64,000 nucleotides of DNA, from assembly GCF_004769235.1 (NCBI RefSeq), contig NZ_RQFG01000019.1:248001-312000 (forward strand), written 5' to 3'. This stretch comes from Leptospira kanakyensis. GTDB lineage: Bacteria > Spirochaetota > Leptospiria > Leptospirales > Leptospiraceae. The notes under the pieces are model-generated. The model saw only the letters and a program-made list of their open reading frames with translations. It had not been told where the DNA came from and ran no database searches. This document shows positions 34,371 to 43,453 of the stretch, piece by piece. Every line of letters starts with the position of its first letter. Positions within the stretch are counted from its first letter, which is position 1. A program made the translations under genes and the position numbers.

Positions 34371-34390
34371 GGAGGATGACTCCATCCTCC
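34371..34390 (+). promoter_or_regulatory. Hairpin occluding the pepN ribosome site and start
   Basis: GGAGGAT (34371-34377) pairs perfectly with ATCCTCC (34384-34390) across a 6-nt loop. The left arm is the Shine-Dalgarno core plus the first two bases of the ATG at 34376; the right arm lies in codons 3-5. Folding would hide the start of the aminopeptidase gene. Confidence 0.55.
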
Positions 34391-36952
34391 TCTCCTATCC
34401 ACAAACTGGAAGATTATAAACCTAGCCCCTGGTTTACCCCCAGTGTCGAGTTACGTTTTGATTTAGATTTACACCTTACTGTTGTTAGGGCCGAGTATGA
34501 GGTTGTCCTCCAATCGCCAGAAAAAGAACCATTGTTTCTCAATGGTGAGTCTTTAGATTTTTTATCCATCCGTATTGATGGGGCCATATTAGATCCCAAT
34601 GAATATCAGGTGACTCCTTTAGGAATTCTGATCCCTGATCCTCCCAAAGACAAATTCAAACTCATTGTCGAAAATAGAATTAATCCTGCAACGAACACTT
34701 CTCTCGAGGGATTGTATAAATCTGGTTCTATGCTCTGCACACAAAATGAACCGGAAGGTTTTCGTAAGATCGTTTATTCGATTGATAGACCGGATAACAT
34801 GATGCAGTTCCGTGTGACCATTTCTGGCGATGTTTCCCTTTTTCCTGTGATGTTATCCAATGGAAATCTTATTTCTGAAAATCAATTCACAGAAGGAAAA
34901 AAAGAAGTGATTTGGGAAGATCCTTATCTGAAACCATCGTATCTGTTTGCACTTGTTGCGGGAGAACTCGAAGAAACAAAAGATTCTTTTATCACAAAAT
35001 CAGGAAGGGAAGTTACCCTAAAGATTTTTGTGGAAAAGGGAAATGAAGAGAAGGTGGGTTTTGCTTTTGATTCATTGAAAAAGGCAATGAAGTGGGATGA
35101 AGATACTTTTGGATTGGAATATGATTTAGATCTTTTTATGATTGTGGCCGTGGAAGACTTTAATATGGGAGCCATGGAGAATAAAGGTTTGAATTTATTT
35201 AACGCCAAACTAGTGCTTGCTGATAAAAAGTCTGCTACAGATGAAAGTTTTGAAGCCATTCTTGCTGTCATTGCCCATGAATACTTTCATAACTGGACTG
35301 GGAATCGGGTGACACTCCGAAATTGGTTTAATCTAACTCTCAAAGAAGGGCTTACCGTTTTCCGTGACCAATGGTTTACGGAAGATATGACAGACCCAGC
35401 AGTCAAACGGATCAAAGATGTTTTATTTTTAAAAGAATTTCAGTTTCCTGAAGACCAGGGACCAATGTCTCATCCCATCCTTCCCAAATCTTATAAAGAA
35501 ATGAATAATTTTTATACAGTCACTGTTTATGAAAAAGGGGCGGAAGTCATTCGTTTGGTTTCGGAACTAATTGGTCGGGATCATTTCAAAAAGGGATTAA
35601 AACATTATCTATCAAAGTATGATGGCCAAGGTGTTACCTTTGAAGAGTTTGTTTCTTCGATGGAAGAGGTAGTTGGTCATTCCATTCCCAATCTTAGAAA
35701 TTGGTATCATAGAAGCGGAACTCCCTTAGTTTCTGTAAAGGAATCTTATTCTAAAGAATCAAACGAATGGATTTTTGACTTAGTTGATACAGGAGGAGTT
35801 GAGTATCCTTTAGTGTTTTCCAATTCTCTTGCCGTTTTTAATCGAGAAGGATCTCTCCTGAAAGAAGAAAAAAGGATTATGACTGGAGATCGGGATCAAA
35901 TTAGAGTTTCGGCCTTAGACGGTATGGGAACAAAACCCATTGTTTCTTTTTTCCGTTCCCTCTCGAGTCCCATTCGTTTGGACTATAAACAATCAGAAGA
36001 AGAAACCATTGTTTTAGCGAAGATGGAGACGGACGGTGTTTCCCGGTTTTTTTCCCTTCAAAATTTGATTTTCGATTGGTTTCGAAAGTCTTTGGTTTTG
36101 GGTAAGGCAGAAGATTTTTCTACCGTTTTAGAAACCATAGGTGATTCTTTTGGGAGAGGTTGGGATAAAACATACCATAGTTTTTACCTTTCCTTTCCTG
36201 GTTTAACACAGATTAGTGAAAATATAGGTTGTTATGAGTTTCAAAAACTTGCCGACTTAAGAAAGGAAGCCATTCAAAAAATTGTTACAACCTTTACAAA
36301 TCAGTTTCAGCTCTTATTTGAAGAAAATCGAAAAACCATTCCAATTCAAACGAAAGAAGAAATTGGGAAACGAAGACTAAAAAATATAGCTCTCTATTAT
36401 CTTCTTTATGATCCGGATAAAAAATTTGAAAAACTTGCCGTTATGGAACAACGGGAAGCAAAACATATGAGTGAAGAAGTTTCTGCGATGAAATATTTGC
36501 TCGAAGTGGACTCAAAAGAAAAAGGAAACGCAGTAAATTTGTTTTTTGAGAAATGGAAACATGACAGTTTAGTTTTGGATGTTTGGTTTGCTTCTCAAGT
36601 GGCCTCCGGTGAAGATCGAAGTAAAACAGCCGAAGAATTAGAAAAACATCCACAGTTTAACATTCGTAATCCGAATAAAGTAAGGTCGTTATATTTTAGT
36701 TTAGCTAGAAACCCTTTGTCTTTTCACAAAGAAGATGGGAGCGGGTATTTTTTCATCGCCGAAAGAATCAAACGTCTGAATGAAATTAATCCACAAATGG
36801 CAGCAGCACTTACAAAACTTTTTTCACCAGTGTCCAAACAGAAGGGGAACCTTCCAAAAATTGCAAAGAAGGAATTAGAATCGATATCCTCTCTCCCCAA
36901 CCTTTCGAAAGAGTTAGGGGAGATCGTAGGAACCATCCTAAATTCGCTTTAG
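34376..36952 (+). CDS. pepN: Aminopeptidase N (M1 family)
   Basis: Zinc aminopeptidase of 858 residues, close to the E. coli PepN length. The domain order fits: N-terminal beta domain (LRFDLDLHLTVVRAEYEV), substrate-binding DFNMGAMENKGLN (GAMEN), zinc site VIAHEYFHNWTGNRVTL (HExxH) with the third ligand Glu in LKEGLTVFRDQWF, and a long helical C-terminal domain. It releases N-terminal residues from cytosolic peptides. The start is unusual: AAGGAGG abuts the ATG with no spacer and lies in a hairpin, and no other ATG precedes the conserved sequence. Convergent overlap of 4 bp with the acyl-CoA synthetase. Confidence 0.94.
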   Translation: MTPSSSPIHKLEDYKPSPWFTPSVELRFDLDLHLTVVRAEYEVVLQSPEKEPLFLNGESLDFLSIRIDGAILDPNEYQVTPLGILIPDPPKDKFKLIVENRINPATNTSLEGLYKSGSMLCTQNEPEGFRKIVYSIDRPDNMMQFRVTISGDVSLFPVMLSNGNLISENQFTEGKKEVIWEDPYLKPSYLFALVAGELEETKDSFITKSGREVTLKIFVEKGNEEKVGFAFDSLKKAMKWDEDTFGLEYDLDLFMIVAVEDFNMGAMENKGLNLFNAKLVLADKKSATDESFEAILAVIAHEYFHNWTGNRVTLRNWFNLTLKEGLTVFRDQWFTEDMTDPAVKRIKDVLFLKEFQFPEDQGPMSHPILPKSYKEMNNFYTVTVYEKGAEVIRLVSELIGRDHFKKGLKHYLSKYDGQGVTFEEFVSSMEEVVGHSIPNLRNWYHRSGTPLVSVKESYSKESNEWIFDLVDTGGVEYPLVFSNSLAVFNREGSLLKEEKRIMTGDRDQIRVSALDGMGTKPIVSFFRSLSSPIRLDYKQSEEETIVLAKMETDGVSRFFSLQNLIFDWFRKSLVLGKAEDFSTVLETIGDSFGRGWDKTYHSFYLSFPGLTQISENIGCYEFQKLADLRKEAIQKIVTTFTNQFQLLFEENRKTIPIQTKEEIGKRRLKNIALYYLLYDPDKKFEKLAVMEQREAKHMSEEVSAMKYLLEVDSKEKGNAVNLFFEKWKHDSLVLDVWFASQVASGEDRSKTAEELEKHPQFNIRNPNKVRSLYFSLARNPLSFHKEDGSGYFFIAERIKRLNEINPQMAAALTKLFSPVSKQKGNLPKIAKKELESISSLPNLSKELGEIVGTILNSL

Positions 36953-38823
36953 TTATACATTGATTTGATTAGGTCTTTGTATTTGTCATGAATGACATTT
37001 CGTTTCATTTTGAAAAGATTTGTCAGTTCATCTCCCACTTCCATGGCTTTTGGTAAAAACCGGAAGTCGGAAAGTTTTTCAAAAGATTTGAAGCCGTTTT
37101 CGGAAGAAATTTGTTTTTTGATGATATTTTGAAAATACAATCTAACTTCTTTGTTTTGGTTGAGATCTTCTCCATCCTTGGAGTTGAGGCCTGCTTCTTT
37201 CATACGATCTTTGTCCGGCCAAACAAGGGCTGTGAGAGACTTTTGGTCTTGGCCTACAACAATCACTTGGTTGATGAGGGCATTTTCCAGTAACAAGTTT
37301 TCGATAGGTACTGGTTCTACGTTTTCACCACCGAGTAGTACAATGGTGTCCTTGACTCGACCACGTACGGAAAGTGTATCATTAAAAGAAATAAAACCCA
37401 AATCTCCAGTATTCATCCAACCATCGTGGATAGTTTTAGAAGTGGCTTCTTCATTTTTATAATATCCTTTCATGACCTGAGGGCCTTTGATATGAATGAC
37501 TCCCATTTTTCCCTTGGGAACAGATTCCCCTTGTTCATTCACAATTTTAACTGCAGTTCCATCGGGCCATTTCCCTACAGATCCTTGAACCACCTTACCA
37601 ACAGACCGAACAGAGATAATAGGGGCACATTCAGTCATTCCATATCCTTCATAAACAGGAATGCCGATGACATTAAAAAATTCGTCCACATGGGCAGGGA
37701 GGGCTCCTCCTCCGGAAATAGTTCCTGTTAGGTGGCCTCCTAACACATCGCGAATTTTGGAAAAAACGAGTCCATCCAAAACTTTTGCGAGTAAAAATAA
37801 ATTGAGAACATAACCAAGGGAGAGAGTCGTGTTTTTTGCTCGTTCAAATGGTGATTCTTCTTTGGTAAGAAGTCTGTTACCAGCAAGGTAATCTTGCCCA
37901 TCTTTGAATTTTTTACAAATATCATAAGCAAAGTCAAAAAGTTTTCTTTTGTTCTCTGGAGCTTTCTCTAACTTTTGTTTGATGCCGAGGTATAAATTTT
38001 CCCAGAGTCTTGGAGCAGAAGCCATAAAACTAGGTTTGATTTTTTGAAAGTCATCTCTTAAGTCGCGAATGTTTGTATACGCGATGGAGGCTCCTTCTGC
38101 AATGATGGCGTAATCAATTGCACGTTCAAATATATGCCAAACGGGAAGGATTGATAAAGTTCTGTCGGAACTTTTTAATCCCACACGAGGTGGAACCTTT
38201 ACCACGTTGTATACCATGTTTTGGTGGGATAACATCACACCTTTGGGCATTCCTGTTGTCCCTGAAGTATAGATGATGGTAAATAGGTCGTCTGGTTTTA
38301 CTTGTTTGGATCTTAGTTCTAGAGAAGGTAGATTTTTACGAAGTGATTCTCCATCGGCAATCAGTGTATCCATAGGAATCGAAAGTGAATCCTTCGATTT
38401 GTATCCAGGATCCAAAATGATTACTTTTTCTACTTTTGTATTGGATAGAATTGGTTTCAGTGAATCATAGAGTTTTTCATGTTCCACAAAACAATATTTA
38501 CTTTCTGAGTGAGTGAGGATGTATTCAATTTCTTGTGGAGTGGAATCGGAACCTCTTGGAACATTGACTGCACCATTTAACAGAGTAGCGATGTCGGCAA
38601 TGGCCCACTCGGTTCTGTTATCGGCCATAAGACCCACTCTGTCTCCTGGTTGTAATCCCATTTGTAAAAGAGAAAGGGCAAGGTTTTCTGCATTATGAAA
38701 GATATCTGAAAAAGTACGACCCTTAAAGTTTTTTCCTGCATCCTTTCCAAAGAACATTTCTTTGGAACCATAAGCTCTATTGGCATAATAAAAAACATCA
38801 TTCAGCGTCGTAAAATTTTTCAT
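36949..38823 (-). CDS. fadD: Long-chain acyl-CoA synthetase (AMP-forming)
   Basis: Activates fatty acids to acyl-CoA through an acyl-adenylate. The 624-residue protein has the adenylate-forming motifs TIIYTSGTTGMPKGVMLSH (ATP loop, about 190), YEGYGMTECAPI, and WMNTGDLGFI with the downstream GRVKDTIVLLGGENVEP. The family is the bacterial LACS group with a long N-terminal part. It may feed beta-oxidation, the main carbon source of Leptospira. It stands alone, 31 bp upstream of a TPR-like gene reading the same way. Confidence 0.88.
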   Translation of the reverse strand: MKNFTTLNDVFYYANRAYGSKEMFFGKDAGKNFKGRTFSDIFHNAENLALSLLQMGLQPGDRVGLMADNRTEWAIADIATLLNGAVNVPRGSDSTPQEIEYILTHSESKYCFVEHEKLYDSLKPILSNTKVEKVIILDPGYKSKDSLSIPMDTLIADGESLRKNLPSLELRSKQVKPDDLFTIIYTSGTTGMPKGVMLSHQNMVYNVVKVPPRVGLKSSDRTLSILPVWHIFERAIDYAIIAEGASIAYTNIRDLRDDFQKIKPSFMASAPRLWENLYLGIKQKLEKAPENKRKLFDFAYDICKKFKDGQDYLAGNRLLTKEESPFERAKNTTLSLGYVLNLFLLAKVLDGLVFSKIRDVLGGHLTGTISGGGALPAHVDEFFNVIGIPVYEGYGMTECAPIISVRSVGKVVQGSVGKWPDGTAVKIVNEQGESVPKGKMGVIHIKGPQVMKGYYKNEEATSKTIHDGWMNTGDLGFISFNDTLSVRGRVKDTIVLLGGENVEPVPIENLLLENALINQVIVVGQDQKSLTALVWPDKDRMKEAGLNSKDGEDLNQNKEVRLYFQNIIKKQISSENGFKSFEKLSDFRFLPKAMEVGDELTNLFKMKRNVIHDKYKDLIKSMYN

Positions 38824-38854
38824 TGATCGTTTTAGTCTCCGTTGGAGCAGACTA

Positions 38855-40333
38855 TCACTCTTTTTTCTGTTTATTCAAGTAATATTTTCTTTTCAGCGAT
38901 TTCCCATTAGGAGAAAGAAAGAATGATTCAAAAATGGGATCGGATACCATTTTTTCTATCAAATCTAAATCAATCAGTAAGGCTTGGTTGATCCAAAGGT
39001 TTCCTTCTTGTTCCCTATTTGTGGCAAAAGAAGCTCTTCCTAATTTATAATAAACTACAGGTAAAAACTCTTTTTCTCCTCCCAGAATTTGGGCCCTTTT
39101 TAAATTTGTATAAGCATCTTCATAACGCCCAAGACTGAGCTCACATGAACCCCGATAATAAAAGAGGAAAAACCGTGGATAAGCTGTGAGCCTACGACTA
39201 TTTAGTTTTTCTAAACTAACCAAACAGGCATTAGGATCTTTATCCATAAATTGAGAATAGGCTAAATTTAACGAAATTTCAGGACTGATTTCCCCGTGGG
39301 TTTTGCGGTAAATTTCTGCAGTTTTTAAGTAACTATCTCTCGCAGATCGATAATCTCCTAAAACATATAAATAATAATAGGATCTGTAAATTAGAACGTC
39401 GAGGGAATCCGATTCGCAAACTCGGTAAGAAAAAAATTCATCCAAGGTTTTGGTAAAGGCGGGAAAGTCCCTTTCGTTATACTCAATGTTGGCAATTTTT
39501 TTTAGAAGGGAACAGGTTCTTGCTGTACCGATGGAAACTTCCTTTTTATATTCTGACAATGATTTTCGATAAAATTTTAGGGCTTCTGGAAACTTTTGGT
39601 TGGATTCTAAGAGAATGGCTTCTCGTTCCTCTTTTTCTCCCACTCCTTCACAATATGATTCCTTTTCATTCTCATAATGACAAATACGTTCTCTAAATCC
39701 GTTTTCATTGGAATCATATTCAATCCGAACGAGTTGGCAGTTTTTATAATACCACCATTCATCCATAGCACCAAAATCATTTTTATCTTTTGTAATTTCT
39801 TTGGGACAACCTGCAGAAGAATAATATGTGAAACTATTCTTTTTTCCGTTTTTAGTTTCGTCTTCTTCGGTTAAAAACAAATGTCCTTTCGAATCATAAT
39901 AATCCCAACGATAAGGAAAAAATTCGTTCTCATTTAAAAAGAAAGATAATTTTAATAAAGAATTACCTTCTTTCCAACCGGAAAAACAGGAAAAAGAAAG
40001 TTTCCCACTCAAAAAATTTTGAGATGGATCTCCATATAGATCGGTTAGGTGAGACCTAATGTCTTGTTTGAATCTGGGGTAAGGAAAGTTTGTGTGGTAT
40101 TTGTCTAAGTATTTTTGACAAAACCAAAAGATTTCATGGTTGAGTGATTCTTTGTGGAGGACTCCTGGAATTTCGCCTCCAAATCGAAAACTAAACCTTT
40201 TCGGGCTATGGTCTGAGATATCGAATTTTTCCTTAGTGTTTTGGACAGCCTTCCAATAATCCTCTAAAAGATTGGCACTAAGTGGAAAACTGAGTAAAAA
40301 TAGGGATGAACTAAAGAAAAATAAAAATCTCAA
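38855..40333 (-). CDS. Exported TPR-like repeat protein
   Basis: 492 residues with a signal peptide (MRFLFFFSSSLFLLSFPLSA). The first half has repeated MORN-like text such as YDSKGHLFLTEEDETKNGKK and NENGFRERICHYENEKESYC. The second half (about 240-480) has several TPR-type helix pairs: ALKFYRKSLSEYKK, YLYVLGDYRSARDSYLKTAEIYRK, ISLNLAYSQFMDKDPNACL and ELSLGRYEDAYTNLKRAQIL. Probably periplasmic and protein-binding. It overlaps the upstream YopX-family gene by 4 bp, suggesting coexpression. Confidence 0.7.
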   Translation of the reverse strand: MRFLFFFSSSLFLLSFPLSANLLEDYWKAVQNTKEKFDISDHSPKRFSFRFGGEIPGVLHKESLNHEIFWFCQKYLDKYHTNFPYPRFKQDIRSHLTDLYGDPSQNFLSGKLSFSCFSGWKEGNSLLKLSFFLNENEFFPYRWDYYDSKGHLFLTEEDETKNGKKNSFTYYSSAGCPKEITKDKNDFGAMDEWWYYKNCQLVRIEYDSNENGFRERICHYENEKESYCEGVGEKEEREAILLESNQKFPEALKFYRKSLSEYKKEVSIGTARTCSLLKKIANIEYNERDFPAFTKTLDEFFSYRVCESDSLDVLIYRSYYYLYVLGDYRSARDSYLKTAEIYRKTHGEISPEISLNLAYSQFMDKDPNACLVSLEKLNSRRLTAYPRFFLFYYRGSCELSLGRYEDAYTNLKRAQILGGEKEFLPVVYYKLGRASFATNREQEGNLWINQALLIDLDLIEKMVSDPIFESFFLSPNGKSLKRKYYLNKQKKE

Positions 40334-40710
40334 GACTTACTTTTTAGATACAAATCAAATAGAATGGGATTTTCGTAAGGGTTTCCAACCTTTCTAATGG
40401 AAAAAAGTTGTAATAGTGGAGGCCCGTTTTCTAAATAGAAGGCGCCATGTTCGTTGTTGTATCGTATAATCCCTGTATGTTGGGTGAGGTTTCCCCCTTT
40501 GGCCACTGTATGTTCTATGATATCTTCTTCAAATAGGTCTTTGTCGTATTTATCTTTTAGACCGGTAAAACTGTTCACAATAAAATTGTCTTCATTGGGG
40601 ATAGGTTGCCCAAACTTAAGTAGTTTCCCATCAAGGGTTAAACTAAAACCTTTCTGAGAGAATTCTTTTTCTTGTTTGTCCCAAACTCGGAACCGAATTG
40701 TGAATGCCAT
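40330..40710 (-). CDS. YopX family protein
   Basis: About 126 residues from the ATG at 40710. The YopX pattern is visible: IRFRVWDKQEKEF at the start, NSFTGLKDKYDKDLFEEDIIEH in the middle, and GIIRYNNEHGAFYLEN after it. YopX proteins are nearly always phage or prophage genes of unknown function. Here it sits among core genes, overlapping a TPR-like gene by 4 bp. A slightly earlier start at 40722 is possible. Confidence 0.75.
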   Translation of the reverse strand: MAFTIRFRVWDKQEKEFSQKGFSLTLDGKLLKFGQPIPNEDNFIVNSFTGLKDKYDKDLFEEDIIEHTVAKGGNLTQHTGIIRYNNEHGAFYLENGPPLLQLFSIRKVGNPYENPILFDLYLKSKS

Positions 40711-40805
40711 AACTGAACCCAAATTAACGAAACCGAAGTCCTTTCCAAGGAAAATTCAAAAAAAAATCAGTGGTCAATGGGTGAATTAGGAGAATTCTAT
40801 GCCCC

Positions 40806-41579
40806 ATGAAGGTCATCTCTGTTTCCAATATTAAGGGAGGGAGTGGAAAATCCACTACAGCAGCCCACTTGGCATGCGCACTGGCACGGCGCGGAAAAAC
40901 CCTCGTTGTGGATATGGACATGCAAGGAGATTTGACGGACTATTGTTTGCCCGATTTGGATCTCAGTTCTCTGGATGAGTCCAATGTGATGACAGTGCTC
41001 CTCGGGATGAAACGAATGACGGAGTGCATTCGAGAAACTAAACAATTTGATGTATTGCCTTCGACTTTAAGTTTGGCCAAACTGACCAAATACAATCCCG
41101 ATTCGAGTAGCCTTTGTTTACAATTCAAACGTGCTTTGGATGAAGTTCGTAACACATATAAATTTGTGATTATCGATACACCTGGGTCGGCCAAACATGA
41201 ACTCACTACTGCTATTTATAATTCGGAACTGATTTTAATCCCGGTGACTCCGAGTAAGTGGACCATCCGTGCCGTGAATTTACTTTTGGATGAAATCACA
41301 CAAACGGAAACCATCTTTAGCCAAAAGAAAAAAACTGCCTTTGTTCCTTCTTGGTTTGGGCCCTCCAAAAAACATAGAGAACTTCTGGAAAAACTAAAAC
41401 AAATCGAAGAGATTCCAACCCTCGGTGAAATTCCCAAATCAGAAACCATCAAATCCAAAACTGAAAAACAGGAACCTTTAAAAAAAGACAGTAATGCTTG
41501 GCATGCCTTTGACAGGTTAGCCGACGAATCGATTGCGCTTGTGGATCCCGAACACTCAATTTTTTCTTTAAAACCTTAA
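40806..41579 (+). CDS. ParA/Soj-family ATPase, orphan
   Basis: 257 residues. The deviant Walker A motif is KGGSGKSTTAAHLACALA (residues about 10-27), with DMDMQGDLTDY next and FVIIDTPGSAKHELTTA as Walker B. The remainder follows the ParA/MinD fold. Such ATPases place DNA, chemosensory arrays or other cargo by moving on the nucleoid. No parB or parS-like gene is next to it, so the cargo is unknown. A second DNA-binding residue set cannot be seen. The gene is alone, divergent from the YopX gene. Confidence 0.85.
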   Translation: MKVISVSNIKGGSGKSTTAAHLACALARRGKTLVVDMDMQGDLTDYCLPDLDLSSLDESNVMTVLLGMKRMTECIRETKQFDVLPSTLSLAKLTKYNPDSSSLCLQFKRALDEVRNTYKFVIIDTPGSAKHELTTAIYNSELILIPVTPSKWTIRAVNLLLDEITQTETIFSQKKKTAFVPSWFGPSKKHRELLEKLKQIEEIPTLGEIPKSETIKSKTEKQEPLKKDSNAWHAFDRLADESIALVDPEHSIFSLKP

Positions 41580-41586
41580 CTGAGGT

Positions 41587-42948
41587 TTATTTCATTTTTT
41601 TCTTTCGATTGGTAGTTTGACTTTTTTTACGTTCTTTGGCAATGGTTTCTATATGTTTTGCAAATCCAGGATGGTGTTTTAAAATATCAGAGAATCTGTC
41701 CTTTCCTAAGGTATACACATCACAATAAGATCCTGCTTTGATGGTTGCAGTTCTTAGTGAATCGTCTATAAGGCTCATCTCTCCAAAAAAAGATCCAGAG
41801 TTGAGTGTGGCGAGTAAATCTCCCGTTTTTTCTTTGATCACTTCCACATGTCCTTTGGATAAAAAGTACATATTGTGCGGAACATCTCCTTCTTTAAAGA
41901 TGATATCTCCCTTCATATAAAAAGCTGGTTTTAATTCTAAAACAACTTCTCTCTTTAATTCTTCAGGTGCATTTTTAAAAAAAGGAACTACGGAAATCAA
42001 ATGGTTATGTAAAAACATGGAAACATCAATTTTGATTCCAGAGGGAAGGTTATCCCAAATCTCTGTTTCATCGATTCCATGTTTATTTTCCCAAAGATTG
42101 ACATAGTAGGAACGTATGCGATTGGCAAGGTTAGGTGGTAGTTTTTTGTATTTGATAAAACTATCGATGGTATTGAGTTTTTCTTGGAAGGTAACTCGGG
42201 ACACATCTAAATTAGAAAGTAAGGTAGCAATATTACCAATGACATATCCGTAAATACCCACACCTAAAATCATCACTCCCATCGTATAGATCGTTTGTTT
42301 GTTGGTCACAGGAGTGATATCCCCATAACCAATTGTAGTGAGTGTGGTCACTGACCAGTAGAGGGCTCGGATGTATCTTGTGGTCATATCTTTGTCAGGC
42401 AAAAATTCAGGGCCCAGTTGGATCCAACCGCAGGCCACCCAGTGGGCAAAAAGACTTGTCCAATAGACAAAAAAAATCAAACGAAAGGTCATGGGATTGA
42501 TCACTTCCACAAGTTTGAACCGATCATCGGAATCAGCACCAATCGCTAAAAGACGGAGGGATTTGAAAAGTTCGAAAACTCTGACCGAACGTAATAATCT
42601 CAAAATTTTCAAACTATCTGTGATGCCAAAGTATTGGAAAAAAAATCCCCCAAAAAGATCAAAGGGAAAGGCTGATAAAAAATCGATGAGAAACCAAGTG
42701 CGAAGATAGGTTTTGGTAACAATCTTACGATTGTGGATGAGGAGGCGGTCTTTTAAAATCGCTGTATTAAAATTCAAAATTACATCGATTCCAAATACAA
42801 TTTGGATGGCTCTCTCAAAATAATTCACCCCGGCCGTTAGTTTGTAGTGAAAGACCAACCGGATGGGAACTTCGATGGCAAAGTAAGTGATACAAATAAA
42901 AACAAATAGATCCCAGATTCGTTTGTAAGGAGAATTCGGATGGATCAT
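41587..42948 (-). CDS. Cyclic-nucleotide-gated potassium channel
   Basis: 453 residues. Six membrane segments fill the first 250 residues, including a voltage-sensor-like helix SLKILRLLRSVRVFELFKSLRLL with regularly spaced arginines. The pore helix and filter SVTTLTTIGYGDITPV follow, a K+-selective TIGYGD. After a helical linker (about 260-320), a C-terminal cyclic-nucleotide-binding domain covers about 320-430: GDIIFKEGDVPHNMYFLSKGHVEVI and FGEMSLIDDSLRTATI, the phosphate-binding cassette. It ends in a lysine-rich tail. Probably an inner-membrane channel gated by cAMP or cGMP. Confidence 0.93.
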   Translation of the reverse strand: MIHPNSPYKRIWDLFVFICITYFAIEVPIRLVFHYKLTAGVNYFERAIQIVFGIDVILNFNTAILKDRLLIHNRKIVTKTYLRTWFLIDFLSAFPFDLFGGFFFQYFGITDSLKILRLLRSVRVFELFKSLRLLAIGADSDDRFKLVEVINPMTFRLIFFVYWTSLFAHWVACGWIQLGPEFLPDKDMTTRYIRALYWSVTTLTTIGYGDITPVTNKQTIYTMGVMILGVGIYGYVIGNIATLLSNLDVSRVTFQEKLNTIDSFIKYKKLPPNLANRIRSYYVNLWENKHGIDETEIWDNLPSGIKIDVSMFLHNHLISVVPFFKNAPEELKREVVLELKPAFYMKGDIIFKEGDVPHNMYFLSKGHVEVIKEKTGDLLATLNSGSFFGEMSLIDDSLRTATIKAGSYCDVYTLGKDRFSDILKHHPGFAKHIETIAKERKKSQTTNRKKKMK

Positions 42949-43028
42949 AGTTTCAGTATCGACAAAGGTGCGTTTTATATTTGCCTTCTTTTTTCAGAAA
43001 AATAATCCTGAAAGGAAAAGAGGTAATT

Positions 43029-43349
43029 ATGTTCGGTGGAGCAGGCGGAAACAAGTTTGATATGCTCAAACAGATGAAAAAGATGCGGTCGCAAGTAAAA
43101 ACCATGGAAAAGGAACTTGCTGGTCTCAATTTTGTGGGAATTTCTAAAAACAAACTTCTCTCTGTAACTTTGGATGGAAAATTCCAAATGAAATCCATTC
43201 AGATCGAAGATGAATTGATTGATAAAAAGGATAAAAATCTTCTAGAGAAGTCGATCCAAGAAGCTTATACAAAAGCTCTTCAGGATGCACAAGCAGGTGC
43301 CGCAAAACAAATGCAGGCTATGGGTGGATTTCCAGGCCTCGGAATGTAA
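43029..43349 (+). CDS. ybaB: YbaB/EbfC nucleoid-associated protein
   Basis: Small DNA-binding dimer of about 106 residues from the ATG at 43029, which has GAGGTAATT upstream; the open frame extends earlier to 42981. Family hallmarks: a methionine-rich first helix (MLKQMKKMRSQVKTMEKELAG), LLSVTLDGKFQMKSIQIEDE and DAQAGAAKQMQAMGGFPGLGM at the end. In most bacteria it follows dnaX and precedes recR; here it is alone between a channel gene and an OmpA gene. It ends before two terminator hairpins. Confidence 0.9.
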   Translation: MFGGAGGNKFDMLKQMKKMRSQVKTMEKELAGLNFVGISKNKLLSVTLDGKFQMKSIQIEDELIDKKDKNLLEKSIQEAYTKALQDAQAGAAKQMQAMGGFPGLGM

Positions 43350-43381
43350 CTTCAATCATTCCATTGAGCTAAAAATAAAAA

Positions 43382-43401
43382 AGCCTACATCACTGTAGGC
43401 T
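43382..43401 (+). terminator. Hairpin, first of a tandem pair
   Basis: AGCCTACA, 4-nt loop, TGTAGGCT: perfect 8-bp stem soon after the ybaB stop, 10 bp before the stronger second terminator. Together they probably end ybaB transcription. Confidence 0.7.
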
Positions 43402-43410
43402 CTTACTTAT

Positions 43411-43439
43411 AAAAAAAGGGACAAACTGTCCCTTTTTTT
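43411..43439. terminator. Strong bidirectional terminator
   Basis: AAAAAAAGGGACA and TGTCCCTTTTTTT form a 13-bp perfect stem with a 3-nt loop. The symmetric A and T runs serve both ybaB and the convergent OmpA gene. Confidence 0.9.
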
Positions 43440-43453
43440 ATGTCGTTCTCGTT

